Counted from the stretch's first letter, positions 36,294 to 49,535 are shown. The stretch is 64,000 nucleotides of DNA from Dallia pectoralis (GCA_029465975.1 CM055755.1:11742234-11806233); one strand, 5' to 3'. Translations and numbers: made by a program. Notes: generated by a model from the letters alone, not told the origin.

Positions 36294-36635
36294 TGTCACA
36301 ACTCCCTCTGAACCATTCTACCTCCATCTACGGGCAGGCCTGGTGTCCATCCCCTTATTCGTAAGTGAATTTAGGTTCTCTGTGTTTGGTCATTACATTG
36401 TGTGGAATTGTTACGGAAATGTTACGTATTCTGTATTGTGAGAGAAACCTTTAATAGATGTACATCTTTTTATTATTACTGTCAAGTTGACATTTAAGCG
36501 CTGTGAAGCTCATTTTGTTATTTTGACAAAAGTACTAGTGAGTAAATTGCTTTGGGTGAATATAAAACCACCTCAACATCTATTGGCCCTTCGTCTGTTT
36601 TCATCCATAATACGCACCTCAAACAAACCGTGAAA
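36294..36635 (+). repeat. 3' LTR of the gypsy element
   Basis: 342 bp, starts TGTCACAACTCCCTCTGAAC and ends CAAACAAACCGTGAAA (terminal CA mutated to AA). It shares the 5' ~27 bp and the last ~90 bp with the shortened 5' LTR, including TTTGGGTGAAT and CCTTCGTCTG. Confidence 0.85.
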
Positions 36636-36640
36636 TAATG

Positions 36641-37612
36641 TCTCATTCTGCACTACTCGCCTATAAGTATTGCGTGACAGATATTTGTTTTTTTCTCCCT
36701 ATGTCTGTGCATTTTCTCTTCAGAACGTTACATAGCGTGAAAAACAATATATATATATATTATATATTTATTGTGTAGATTACTTTTTGTAATATATAAA
36801 TAATATTTTTTTTTTAAGTGGAAGTTCACCCAAGTTCCTGGTCTCAAGATTTAATTCACACACCGATTGTTTTGTTTTTGTAATATCTAACACCAGATTT
36901 GTATTTTCAGGTGTTCAAGACAATGGAGAACACTTTTTTAAATGCTTCGCAGGTAGAAATTATTTCAAAAGAACATCCCACCTGAAATCTCAGAAACTTC
37001 GTCTGAGTAAGTGTCGTTGCCAGTTGAATTTTTTTTTGCAGTGGCAGGTTGCATGCTTTATTTCATTATTACACACATCTAGAGGGGCTGCTATGCAAAA
37101 CAAATTAAAATGAAAACATAGTATGCAGTTTAAGTAAGTCGTAGCAAGCCAGATTTCAGGCACAGCATTCACCAGCAGAAAATGCACACTACACACGGTT
37201 TACTTTTCCCAGGGGTGCTATAGCATAAAGTTGACACATTGATTGACACACACATGCTGAAACACACACACACACACACACACACACACTGGCCCAGCAT
37301 TATTGTTCTTTGTGGTAATGTAATCTAGTCTCAGCCCTGTAACCTCATCAGGCTGATGTAATAGAAAACTGGTATTTATGTTTTCCCATTGTGGAATAGA
37401 ATGGAGGGAACAGGGGTGACGACCCTGATCTGAAGCCAGCGCTGATGAAGGGAAGAGGGGAGGACAGGAGAGGGGTTGAGGATAGACAGTGAGATTGCAC
37501 ATGGAAGTGGTGAGCCAAATAGAATAGATAGATTTGCGGAGCTGCAGATTAAACAGATTAAGGAGCGACGGATTGTTTTTTTCAACATGAAAGTTATTAA
37601 GGTTTATTGTGA
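36641..37612. other. Non-coding stretch
   Basis: No gene recognised. An AT-dinucleotide patch lies at 36,750-36,775 and a CA tract at about 37,262-37,290. Confidence 0.5.
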
Positions 37613-37800
37613 ACAGTGTATAGCTGAATAATTACCAGTCAGAGATCTTATAATATTAGGAGCATTAAGTTCTATGGGGAACAGTATATAACTTAATAAT
37701 TACCAGTCAGAGATCTTATTATATTAGGAGCATTAAGTTCTATTGTGATCAGTGTATAGCTGAATAATTACCAGTCAAAAGGCTTATTTCATTAGGAGCT
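37613..37800. repeat. ~69-bp tandem repeat, about 2.7 copies
   Basis: The segment CAGTGTATAGCTGAATAATT, ACCAGTCAGAGATCTTAT and TAGGAGCATTAAGTTCTAT is repeated with small differences; the third copy is partial and more diverged. Confidence 0.9.
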
Positions 37801-40660
37801 CCAACACTGTGAAATGTTACACTGTGGCAATGTGTGAATAATGGTGTGTGTGTGTGTGTTTTTCCCAGCACATATGTTATATATTATGGTAGCTAGTAAA
37901 CACAGGATAAAGTGTGTGTCACATTTGCTGAAACCAAATATACAGTATGACTCAGATTAACAAATGTCGCTCTTCTTCAAGGACCAGCCAATACTTTGAA
38001 CACCCTACATTCCGGCTGGTCGGCCAGATCTTAAGGGCCTAACTCACTCTGTGTGTCCACGCTACCAAGGGCTCACCTAACGGGCCATTTGCACACGGAC
38101 CCAAAGACTACAGAAGCTGCTGATATCCAGTGTTCACGTACATCTAAGGCAATGGCTCAATTTTATCAAGCCGTTTCTTATAAGGCAATCAAACTGCACA
38201 AAGTGAATATTTTGTAAAGCTATAATAGGGTATGAGAGTTATTCAGGAACTTAAGTCTGCTGGATGGTTTTGTTCATTTGTTTGCTGGTGATTCCCATCA
38301 CTTCATGAGATCACATTTATTCACAGGAATGTCCTTCTGATATTGTCTGATTACAAATCTGCTAAAAACTATTTGGGGTAAAAGCTTTTAATGTATTATA
38401 TTCTGTAGATGTAAACGAACACAGAGGTGTTGGCACTTTCTCTTTGTGACGCACAGAGGCTTGAGAAGAGTTGTTTTCATGTAAACATTCCCATTGAGTT
38501 TTTCATAAAACGTGGTCTAAAAAAGAAATCTAAGTGTGGTGACTCAGAATAGCAAACAAAAGCGTGCAATTTGTTCCAGTTGACGTACCACTGATAACTA
38601 CATACAATGTTGTGTGGTCGGCTACTATTTGAGTTTCTGCAGTGGGCAATTAGAAACACCTTTTGGAGTCAACCTCCAGGTGGAAGGTCTCTGTCATTAT
38701 CCTCTCTGTCACTATCTTACTAAACAAGCTTACAAATGACAGAATAGTTGTATTTTATTGTCAATTATGTTTTTGGATTTGGGATTCCATACAGGGATCT
38801 ATTAAGTGGTGAGACTTGGCCAGACAGCATAAAACATGGCCTGCACGTATTGAGACAGAAGGGTGCTGTTTCAGATGAGCTTCAGTTCCAGTCGAGATTC
38901 AGTCCCTGGCAAAATCAAAGAAAAAATCATTACATACATCATCACATACATCATTACATTTGTAGTCAGTCAAACTCCATACACTTCCATCCAATCCATA
39001 CAAATGTGAACACATGCTCCCTGACGCAACGGTCATTTACTATTTAAATATTAAAACAGAACAATAAAACTGGCCACATCCCACCAGAAGCTAAATAGAA
39101 TTCTGATATAAGAGGGAAATCACTTTAACCAGCGTGTTAACGGAATTATTAATTTAAGAGTAATTTGCAACTCAATTCAGTAGTGATCCAATTACTGTGT
39201 CACAGCATTTACCTCACTAATGGATGTTTTACTTCCCTGGACAAACGTAAGACACTGACATGACACTGTGAGATTCAAGTTGAGATACTTGCTCACACAC
39301 ACAATCTTTCTCTAACACACTTAAACACTCTTACACTCACAATGAAGTAAAGGCCTCACCAAATAAATGTTTACGCACAGGAATGTCACTTCCAAATTGA
39401 TTTATGGGTTAAAAATATAGATGGTTGTCTACTCTATTAGAATTCTGTCAATGCAATTGCTGTCTGTAATCATATACAGACGTTTTCGACAAATACAGAC
39501 AAATACCTGTTGATGGAACATTTGTTGTATAGATTTTAATTCAACACGAGGGCCCCTTTTGGAAAACTTGAACCCACTACTGTGGCTGTTAGTCTGGAGC
39601 CAATTCTAAACACACATGCACACAAACACCAGACTTCCAGACCGAAGATACATCCTCTTAAATGATTGAATCAGCCTTTTTTTTCCAAATGTATCCTTTG
39701 GCTCCTAAAAGGCCCAGAAAAGACATTTCCCAAGTTCCCCACTAAATCACATTAACGTTGGGTAGGCACAGTCAGGATGACTGTCACTGGCTCAGGGCTC
39801 CCTATCCCTCCAATAAATACACGTATGACGTTGTAGTTAGCATTTTCTGCTCGTGCTCATATGAGGTGGTCTGGGTAGCGTTGGTCTTTTTAATATAAAG
39901 TCTGTACATTAGCCATGAAAAAATATTGTTTGCTTTGTAATTTGTCTTTATATCCTTGTGGGAACAGGAAAATGATACACAATTTTCATTATCCCTTTAA
40001 TGACGTACACTTTACGTCTAAAATAAAAGTTAGCCTCTTGTAAGTACATCTCTCTATGTGGGGATTGGTAAAAAAACATGTATATAATCTTTGGAGTCTT
40101 CCATGCTCAAGTGGAAATAGACAAAAAAAACTAAAATGTAAAGTGTATGTCCTTTTAACATCTTTGTGGGGATAACTTTAGTGAGTAAGCACACACACAT
40201 CACTTACATTGCCATAATGAGCTAGTAAAAGCTCAGCTCGTTAGTCTTTTGCCAGCATGTGGTTTACAGTCAAATTAAAACCTGATTATGTTTTCATTTC
40301 ACACTGTTTTATTGGTCCTGATAATAACATTTGATGTAGAGGTAAAGGATAAAAAAGACTGGCAAGAGAGATGTGAGAATGCAGAAAGAGTGTCCATCAG
40401 ACCACCTCCTCTATTTTACTCCGTCACCCACGTTTTCCAACGTGCACCCGCTAATCCAGATACATACAAACACAGTCTGACCTAGAAACAACAGTTAGAA
40501 ATTCATACATGCCTTTGCACACACACAATAATTATTGTGGCCCTCTGGTGCCCAAACAGCTGTCCATTTTGATTGATATACATGAGGACACAACCAAAGC
40601 AATTCATTTACCTGGTCATCTCATATGAATTCCCAGAAAACCTATTCTTATGTTATCTAC
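37801..40660. other. Non-coding stretch
   Basis: AT-rich sequence with no recognised gene, domain or repeat boundary. ACATACATCATCAC is locally repeated at about 38,930-38,960. Confidence 0.5.
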
Positions 40661-42017
40661 CTTTGCCAATCTTCTTGTTCTGGCCCATTCCTTCCTCTTC
40701 CAATACCAATCTTCCTGTTCTGGCCCATTCCTTTCTCTCCCCATACCAATCTTCCTGTTCTGGCCCATTCCTTCCTCTTCCAATACCAATCTTCCTGTTC
40801 TGGCCCATTCCTTCCTCTCCCCATACCAATCTTCCTGTTCTGGCCCGTTCCTTCCTCTCCCCATACCAATCTTCCTGTTCTGGCCCATTCCTTTCTCTCC
40901 CCATACCGATCTTCCTGTTCTGGCCCGTTCCTTCCTCTCCCCATACCAATCTTCCTGTTCTGGCCCATTCCTTCCTCTTCCAATACCAATCTTCCTGTTC
41001 TGGCCCATTCCTTCCTCTCCCCATACCAATCTTCCTGTTCTGGCCCATTCCTTCCTCTTCCAATACCAATCTTCCTGTTCTGGCCCATTCCTTTCTCTCC
41101 CCATACCAATCTTCCTGTTCTGGCCCATTCCTTCCTCTCCCCATACCAATCTTCCTGTTCTGGCCCATTCCTTCCTCTTCCAATACCAATCTTCCTGTTC
41201 TGGCCCATTCCTTCCTCTCCCCATACCAATCTTCCTGTTCTGGCCCATTCCTTCCTCTTCCAATACCAATCTTCCTGTTCTGGCCCATTCCTTCCTCTCC
41301 CCATACCAATCTTCTTGTTCTGGCCCATTCCTTCCTCTCCCCATACCAATCTTCTTGTTCTGGCCCATTCCTTCCTCTTCCAATACCAATCTTCTTGTTC
41401 TGGCCCATTCCTTCCTCTCCCCATACCAATCTTCTTGTTCTGGCCCATTCCTTCCACTCCCCATACCAATCTTCTTGTTCTGGCCCATTCCTTCCTCTCC
41501 CCAAACCAATCTTTTTGCTCTGGCCCATTCCTTCCTCTTCTAATACCAATCTTCCTGTTCTGGCCCATTCCTTCCTCTCCCCATACCAATCTTCCTGTTC
41601 TGGCCAATTCCTTCCTCTCCCCATACCAATCTTCTTGTTCTGGCCCATTCCTTCCTCTTCCAATACCAATCTTCTGGTTCTGGCCCATTCCTTCCTCTCC
41701 CCATACCAATCTTCTTGTTCTGGCCCATTCCTTCCTCTCCCCATACCAATCTTCTTGTTCTGGCCCATTCCTTCCTTTCCCCATACCAATCTTCCTGCTC
41801 TGGCCCATTCCTTCCTCTCCCCATACCAATCTTCTTGCTCTGGCCCATTCCTTCCTGTCCCCATACCAATCTTCCTGTTCTGGCCCATTCCTTCCTCTCC
41901 CCATACCAATCTTCCTGTTCTGGCCCATTCCTTCCTCTTCCAATACCAATCTTCCTGTTCTGGCCCATTTCTTCCTCTTCCCATACAAATCTTCTTGTTC
42001 TGGCCCATTCCTTTTTT
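40661..42017. repeat. 40-bp minisatellite, about 34 copies
   Basis: Unit CTTCCTCTCCCCATACCAAT then CTTCCTGTTCTGGCCCATTC, with a main variant CTCTTCCAATACC. The 40-bp period is not a multiple of 3. The array therefore cycles through all frames every 120 bp, yet almost none of the frames meets a stop. This gives long open frames on both strands (up to 534 codons plus, 458 minus). These are repeat artefacts, not genes. Confidence 0.97.
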
Positions 42018-42405
42018 CCACAACCACTCTCATTGTCTCTATCCAATCAAGCTTAAGGCTCTGACTTTTTTGCCGTGTGCTTTTATATATGTATCCTCCT
42101 CACACTCACTCCAGCTCTTCCCGTCAATCAATCATCCACACCTCAACCCCCATCCTGCCACAGTCATAACACTTTAATTACACTGAATGAAAATTACGAG
42201 CCAGAACACCGAGTCACAAGCAGGTTGGCTTTAATTGCCTTGTGTTTTAATTCCAGTCAGAGGAAGGCGTTTCATAGGAGAGAAAGAGGTAAGAGAGGGA
42301 TGAGAGGGGAGGGAGAGAGAATGTGACTTTCAGGTGACCTCCTTAACCATTCAGCAGCCAATAGCGTGAAGTAGGTTGCAGTTTTTCATCTATACGGCAC
42401 ACACA
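42018..42405. other. Non-coding stretch
   Basis: Short single-copy gap between two arrays. Nothing recognised. Confidence 0.5.
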
Positions 42406-42409
42406 GCCC

Positions 42410-42652
42410 CTCCTCCACTCCACCCATCCAACGCCTCTCTCCATTGGTCTCTCCATCCCTCTCTCCATCCCTCTCTCTATCTCTCTCTCCATCCATCTTT
42501 TCATCTCTCTATCTATCCCTCTCTATATTCTTTTCTCCATCCGTCTTTCCATCCATTTCTCCATCTTCCTCTTCATCTCTCTCTCCATTCTTGCAACATC
42601 CGTCTCTCCATTAATTTCTCAATCCAAGCCTACATCCCTCTCTCCATCTCCA

Positions 42653-42694
<42 letters not shown>

Positions 42695-42985
42695 TCCCTC
42701 TCTCCATCTCTCTCTCCATCTCTCTCTCCATCCATCTCTCCATCTCCCTCTCTCTCCCTCTCTCCATCTCCCTCTCTCTCCCTCTCTCCATCTCCCTCTC
42801 TCTCCCATCTCTCCATCTCCATCTCTCCATCTGCCTCTCTCTCCCTCTCTCCATCTCCCTCTCTCTCCCTCTCTCCATCTCCCTCTTTATGCCTCTCTCC
42901 ATCTCTCCATCTCTCTCTCCCTCTCTCTCTCTCTCTCTCCATCTCTCTCCCCATCTCTCTCTCCATCCATCACTCCATCCATCTT
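42410..42985. repeat. Pyrimidine-rich (CTCTCCATC/CTCT)n repeat
   Basis: About 575 bp of CCATCTCTCTC, CCATCTCCCTCTCTCTC and pure CT runs. The left third is diverged (CATC words), the right two thirds regular. Open frames encode Ser/Leu/His or Arg/Glu repeats and are artefacts. Confidence 0.93.
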
Positions 42986-43162
42986 TGTTGGTCCACACCG
43001 GGCATGATGTTGTTTCTTGGAATAGGACAAATCATTTTAGTAATTCCCAATATCAGTAAATGCGTCCAATCTCCAGCTATAAAACTCACAGGGTGGGTGT
43101 ATTGAATGCTGCAGTAGGTTTTGCCCTGCAGTACAGCTCCATCATTGTGATGTAAGAGTCAA

Positions 43163-46118
43163 AATATGAATTGTCAGTCATCCCGTCAGTCATCCTGTCA
43201 GTCATACCGCCAGTCACATTATCAGTCACATTGTCAGTCATATCGTCAGTCATTCTGTCAGTGACACTGTCAGTCACATTGTCAGTCATACTGCCAGTCA
43301 TGTCAGTCATCCCTTCAGTCATACCAACAGTCATACCGTCAGTCATACCAACATTCATCTCGTCAGTCATCCCGTCAGTCATACCAACAGTCATCCCGTC
43401 AGTCATACCAACATTCATCTCGTCAGTCATCCCGTCAGTCATCCCGTCAGTCATCCCGTCAGTCATACCAACAGTCATCCCGTCAGTCATACCAACATTC
43501 ATCCCGTCAGTCATCCCTTCAGTCATACCAACAGTCATACCGTCAGTCATACCAACATTCATCCCGTCAGTCATCCCTTCAGTCATACCGTCAGTCATAC
43601 CAACATTCATCCCGTCAGTCATCCCGTCAGTCATCCCGTCATTCATACCAACAGTCATCCCGTCAGTCATACCAACATTCATCTCGTCAGTCATCCCTTC
43701 AGTCATACCAACAGTCATACCGTCAGTCATACCGTCAGTCATACCAACATTCATCCCGTCAGTCATACCAACATTCATCCCGTCAGTCATACCAACAGTC
43801 ATCCCGTCAGTCATACCAACATTCATCTCGTCAGTCATCCCTTCAGTCATACCAACAGTCATACCGTCAGTCATACCGTCAGTCATACCAACATTCATCC
43901 CGTCAGTCATACCAACATTCATCCCGTCAGTCATACCAACAGTCATCCCGTCAGTCATACCAACAGTCATACCGTCAGTCATACCGTCAGTCATACCAAC
44001 ATTCATCCCGTCAGTCATACCAACATTCATCCCGTCAGTCATACCAACAGTCATCCCGTCAGTCATACCAACATTCATCTCGTCAGTCATCCCGTCAGTC
44101 ATACCAACATTCATCCCGTCAGTCATACCAACAGTCATCCCGTCAGTCATACCAACATTCATCTCGTCAGTCATACCTTCAGTCATACCAACAGTCATAC
44201 CGTCAGTCATACCGTCAGTCATACCAACATTCATCCCGTCAGTCATACCAACATTCATCCCGTCAGTCATACCAACAGTCATCCCGTCAGTCATACCAAC
44301 AGTCATCCCGTCAGTCATCCCTTCAGTCATACCAACAGTCATCCCGTCAGTCATACCAACATTCATCTCGTCAGTCATCCCGTCAGTCATACCAACATTC
44401 ATCCCGTCAGTCATCCCGTCAGTCATACCAACATTCATCCCGTCAGTCATACCAACATTCATCCCGTCAGTCATCCCGTCAGTCATCCCGTCAGTCATAC
44501 CAACATTCATCTCGTCAGTCATCCCGTCAGTCATACCAACATTCATCCCGTCAGTCATCCCGTCAGTCATACCAACATTCATCCCGTCAGTCATACCAAC
44601 ATTCATCCCGTCAGTCATCCCGTCAGTCATCCCGTCAGTCATACCAACATTCATCCCGTCAGTCATACCAACATTCATCCCGTCAGTCATCCCGTCAGTC
44701 ATCCCGTCAGTCATACCAACATTCATCCCGTCAGTCATCCCGTCAGTCATACCAACATTCATCCCGTCAGTCATCCCGTCAGTCATCCCGTCAGTCATAC
44801 CAACATTCATCCCGTCAGTCATACCAACATTCATCCCGTCAGTCATCCCGTCAGTCATCCCGTCAGTCATACCAACAGTCATCCCGTCAGTCATACCAAC
44901 ATTCATCCCGTCAGTCATACCAACATTCATCCCGTCAGTCATACCAACATTCATCCCGTCAGTCATCCCGTCAGTCATCCCGTCAGTCATACCAACAGTC
45001 ATCCCGTCAGTCATCCCGTCAGTCATACCAACATTCATCCCGTCAGTCATCCCGTCAGTCATACCAACAGTCATCCCGTCAGTCATACCAACATTCATCC
45101 CGTCAGTCATACCAACAGTCATCCCGTCAGTCATACCAACATTCATCCCGTCAGTCATCCCGTCAGTCATCCCGTCAGTCATACCAACAGTCATCCCGTC
45201 AGTCATCCCGTCAGTCATACCAACATTCATCCCGTCAGTCATACCAACAGTCATCCCGTCAGTCATACCAACATTCATCCCGTCAGTCATCCCGTCAGTC
45301 ATCCCGTCAGTCATACCAACAGTCATCCCGTCAGTCATCCCGTCAGTCATACCAACATTCATCCCGTCAGTCATACCAACATTCATCTCGTCAGTCATCC
45401 CGTCAGTCATACCAACAGTCATCCCGTCAGTCATACCAACATTCATCCCGTCAGTCATACCAACAGTCATCCCGTCAGTCATACCAACATTCATCCCGTC
45501 AGTCATCCCGTCAGTCATACCAACATTCATCCCGTCAGTCATACCAACAGTCATCCCGTCAGTCATACCAACATTCATCCCGTCAGTCATCCCGTCAGTC
45601 ATCCCATCAGTCATACCAACAGTCATCCCGTCAGTCATCCCGTCAGTCATACCAACAGTCATCCCGTCAGTCATCCCGTCAGTCATACCAACAGTCATCC
45701 CGTCAGTCATCCCGTCAGTCATACCAACAGTCATCCCGTCAGTCATCCCGTCAGTCATACCAACATTCATCCCGTCAGTCATCCCGTCAGTCATACCAAC
45801 ATTCATCCCGTCAGTCATCCCGTCAGTCATACCAACATTCATCCCGTCAGTCATACCAACATTCATCCCGTCAGTCATACCAACATTCATCCCGTCAGTC
45901 ATCCCGTCAGTCATACCAACAGTCATACCGTCAGTCATACCGTCAGTCATACCAACATTCATCCCGTCAGTCATACCAACATTCATCCCGTCAGTCATCC
46001 CGTCAGTCATACCAACATTCATCTCGTCAGTCATCTCGTCAGTCATACCAACATTCATCTCGTCAGTCATCTCGTCAGTCATACCAACATTCATCTCGTC
46101 AGTCACACCAACAGTATA
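43163..46118. repeat. 12-bp minisatellite, ~3 kb, about 245 units
   Basis: Units are 12-mers ending TCAT: CCCGTCAGTCAT, ACCAACAGTCAT, ACCAACATTCAT, ACCGTCAGTCAT, CTCGTCAGTCAT and CCCTTCAGTCAT. They are arranged in 24-, 36- and 60-bp higher-order strings. Variants decay at the left edge (43,163-43,320). As 12 is a multiple of 3, one frame on each strand stays open. The plus frame runs about 980 codons (SVIPTFIP-type). The minus frame runs about 1000 codons (MTDGMNVG-type, with a Met every four residues). No signal, domain or splice context supports expression. Confidence 0.97.
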
Positions 46119-47166
46119 AGGACTCTTGTAGATGTATGGCTCAGCATTTTCTTGGTTGGCGGTTGAGATGTTGGACCGTACCTTGTCACGTACCGTACCT
46201 TGTCACGCTCCAGCAATGTCTTAGGCGCCTGCAAGCTCAAACGTGGTTACTGGCAGGAGAAAGCTGTGTCCTTAAGCCCTGAGGTTTTAGCAGAACATTA
46301 TTGGTTGAGTGAGTGGCCTGAAGAAACCCCTTGGGATGAGAGTCATACTGTAAATATTAAAGTTCTTTATAACTAATTTTCTTTTTTAACCAGATAGCTT
46401 TTAGGTCAAAGCTCCAAACTCCATAAAATAGAGTTTTTTCGCTGGACATTGTTTAAGCCATGGGTTTAGTCGCTTGCCTGAGCCAAAGCAAAAGATCACC
46501 ACAAGAAACTCCTACCAATAGTGCTTGCTAGGGTGTGGCATTGATTCTTTTTAGAAGCCAGTACAAAACAAACCATTAAAATGTATTCACTCACTCATAA
46601 CCTTGAGTAATTGTAATTTAACCAAGAGCTTTGGGAGTTTTGGGAAACCCACGAGTCCCCTGGCCCTCCTCTAAAAGAGACAAAAAACATTGGCAACAAC
46701 CTGTCTGCCTATTGAAGAGGAGAAACTAAATAGATCCCCGCCCCCACCAGCACCCCCACCCCCACCTCTCTCCACAGCCCCCTTCTGTGCATTGATAATG
46801 AGAATGATTTATGGCTCCTCCCACAGCCGGGGTCACTACTGTAAACACTCAGATATATTAAAATTGAGACCCTGTCGCCAGACACATTCTAATCTTGAAT
46901 GCTGAGATCAGAGAAGACCAGATTACAAACAAGGATACTCTTGTGGTTATCATCAACCGAGCACGCCTTGAAGCTAATACAAACAAAACAAACACAAAGT
47001 TAATGGTTGAAGGTCAAACATTAGAGTTCTGATAAATGTATATCATCTGCATAATGAAATAAGATAGTCAACTACAAATCCATCTGACATTTATAGTATC
47101 TTACGACATATAGTAAACGATTGCACAGTGAGAAACATAGTCATTGAAATACAGACATTAAATTAA
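46119..47166. other. Non-coding stretch
   Basis: No gene recognised. CACGTACCGTACCTTGT is locally duplicated near 46,185-46,210. A CCCCCACC patch lies at about 46,740-46,765. Confidence 0.5.
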
Positions 47167-47167
47167 A

Positions 47168-48432
47168 CTCTAACCAAACCACATCCTCCTCTACCCATAA
47201 CTAAACCACATCCTCCTCTACCCATAACTAAACCACATCCTCCTCTACCCATAACTAAACCACATCCACCTCTACCCATAACTAAACCACATCCTCCTCT
47301 ACCCATAACTAAACCACATCCTCCTCTACCCATAACTAAACCACATCCACCTCTACCCATAACTAAACCACATCCTCCTCTACCCATAACTAAACCACAT
47401 CCTCCTCTACCCATAACTAAACCACATCCTCCTCTACCCATAACTAAACCACATCCTCCTCTACCCATAACTAAACCACATCCTCCTCTACCCATAACTA
47501 AACCACATCCTCCTCTACCCATAACTAAACCACATCCTCCTCTACCCATAACTAAACCACATCCACCTCTACCCATAACTAAACCACATCCTCCTCTACC
47601 CATAACTAAACCACATCCTCCTCTACCCATAACTAAACCACATCCACCTCTACCCATAACTAAACCACATCCTCCTCTACCCATAACTAAACCACATCCT
47701 CCTCTACCCATAACTAAACTACATCCTCCTCTACCCATAACTAAACCACATCCTCCTCTACCCATAACTAAACCACATCCTCCTCTACCCATAACTAAAC
47801 CACATCCTCCTCTACCCATAACTAAACCACATCCTCCTCTACCCATAACTAAACCACATCCTCCTAAACCCAAAACTAAACCACATCCTACTCTACCCAT
47901 AACTAAACCACATCCTCCTCTACCCATAACTAAACCACATCCTCCTCTACCCATAACTAAACCACATCCTCCTCTACCCATAACTAAACCACATCCTCCT
48001 CTACCCATAACTAAACCACATCCTCCTCTACCCATAACTAAACCACATCCTCCTCTACCCATAACTAAACCACATCCTCCTCTACCCATAACTAAACCAC
48101 ATCCACCTCTACCCATAACTAAACCACATCCTCCTCTACCCATAACTAAACCACATCCTCCTCTACCCATAACTAAACCACATCCACCTCTACCCATAAC
48201 TAAACCACATCCTCCTCTACCCATAACTAAACCACATCCACCTCTACCCATAACTAAACCACATCCTCCTCTACCCATAACTAAACCACATCCTCCTCTA
48301 CCCATAACTAAACCACATCCTCCTCTACCCATAACTAAACCACATCCTCCTCTACCCATAACCAAACCACATCCACCTCTGCCTCCAACCAAACCACATC
48401 CTCCTCTACCCCAACCAATCCACATCCTCCTC
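47168..48432. repeat. 27-bp minisatellite, about 46 copies
   Basis: Unit CCTCCTCTACCCATAACTAA then ACCACAT. A CCACCTCTACCC variant recurs irregularly. Units are highly uniform, apart from one diverged patch near 47,865-47,895 and the right edge. The minus strand has a 431-codon open frame of the nonapeptide GRGGCGLVM, a by-product of the 27-bp period. Confidence 0.97.
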
Positions 48433-48832
48433 TCCACTAATGGTGCATATGTATTCACGTCCTTTGCTGCAAATGCGGATCTGATTTTGAGTCAGGGGAG
48501 GTTTAGTGACAATGACAGAAGTGTAACCGACATTGGAATCCGACCAAGTTTTCCATCTAGGATGACATCACACTTATTGGGCGTGCTTGAGTGAAAGGGG
48601 GAGGGGTGATGTCAGCAATGTATGAGCTCAGAATATCAATGAGCGGGGACGGCATTAAGTTAGTGGCACTGAATCTTCCCCGTTTCTTTCTCAGCCACGG
48701 CCCCGCCCTTGCCCCACCCCTCCCTGCCGCCTCAAAGCCAGTACTCATCAAGCCAGACACCTGTCCTACTCTTTTCTCCTTATCAGTTAGACTGAGGGGG
48801 TTAACGCCTCTCTAGTTATCTCTGAAACCCGC
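48433..48832. other. Non-coding stretch
   Basis: Single-copy-looking gap between the 27-bp array and the Ngaro element. Nothing recognised. Confidence 0.5.
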
Positions 48833-48974
48833 TTCACGAGTTCGCACTTACATGCCAATTAAGGGATATAGGTTTAATGCGTATTTGGCGTGCTGTCCGG
48901 AGGGAGGGTTCCGGGCTCGGAATCCGGCCCGGGGCTCCGGGCTCGGAATTTGGCCCGAACCCAGAGTACCCCCC
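48833..48974 (-). repeat. Ngaro terminal repeat B2
   Basis: TTCACGAGTTCGCACTTACA ... CCCAGAGTACCCCC on the plus strand. Identical to B1 over about 141 bp. It contains an internal duplication of CCGGGCTCGGAAT. Confidence 0.92.
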
Positions 48975-49025
48975 GCATGTAAGTGGTTAGGACTAGAATT
49001 TGAGCGGAGAAGGGGTGGTGGGGGA

Positions 49026-49161
49026 TGCTGCGAGCTGTCAGCGGAGCGAGGTAAGACTGCTGAGTCTATATGTACCCTCTAGCTGTTAATTGCTGAGGGC
49101 TTCCACCTGTAATTAATTAGCTGGAAGTCCTCCTCCCGAACCTTGTTAGTAAACCTCATTT
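49026..49161 (-). repeat. Ngaro repeat A2
   Basis: 136 bp, TGCTGCGAGCTGTCAGCGGA ... GTTAGTAAACCTCATTT on the plus strand. Identical to A1 (53,940-54,075) with no indel. It abuts B1 directly and lies 51 bp from B2. Confidence 0.93.
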
Positions 49162-49300
49162 CACGAGTTCGCACTTACATGCCAATTAAGGGATATAGGT
49201 TTAATGCGTATTTGGCGTGCTGTCCGGAGGGAGGGTTCCGGGCTCGGAATCCGGCCCGGGGCTCCGGGCTCGGAATTTGGCCCGAACCCAGAGTACCCCC
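49160..49300 (-). repeat. Ngaro repeat B1
   Basis: Same sequence as B2. It lies at the 3' end of the element's coding region (minus strand), before A2. Confidence 0.92.
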
Positions 49301-49390
49301 TAACGCTAAGGAGCCGAGGACAGCCGCTGGATTATAAACCCCCAGAGAGCCGCGCTTGGCGGACTGGCATCGCGAGGAAGGGTCAGAATT

Positions 49391-49535
49391 GTTTTTTTTT
49401 TTTTTTTTTTTTTAAATGTTATTTATTATTATTATTATTATTTTATTTATTTTTTTTTTTTTTTTTTTTTTTTTAATTTTTGTTTATTAATCTATATATT
49501 TTTTTTTTTTTTTTTTTTCATTTTGTTTATTAATC

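Larger units (their letters stand above)
34890..36635 (+). mobile_element. Ty3/gypsy retrotransposon, internally deleted
   Basis: Two LTRs in direct orientation enclose about 1.25 kb of decayed gag-pol. Full-length relatives are about 5 kb, so most of the interior is gone. Flanks read GAATG (34,885-34,889) and TAATG (36,636-36,640), a 4-of-5 match consistent with an aged 5-bp target duplication. A purine-rich tract AGAGGGGGAG precedes the 3' LTR, as expected for plus-strand priming. Confidence 0.88.

Noticed and set aside
40573..42177. Long open frames (up to 534 codons) on both strands
   Set aside because: Produced entirely by a 40-bp tandem repeat without stop codons; no domain, start context or splice structure.
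43086..46119. Open frames of 982 and 1006 codons
   Set aside because: Tetrapeptide repeats from a 12-bp satellite, open on both strands at once; not evidence for a gene.
47163..48458. 431-codon Gly/Cys-rich frame on the minus strand
   Set aside because: Nonapeptide translation of a 27-bp satellite; continues only as far as the repeat.
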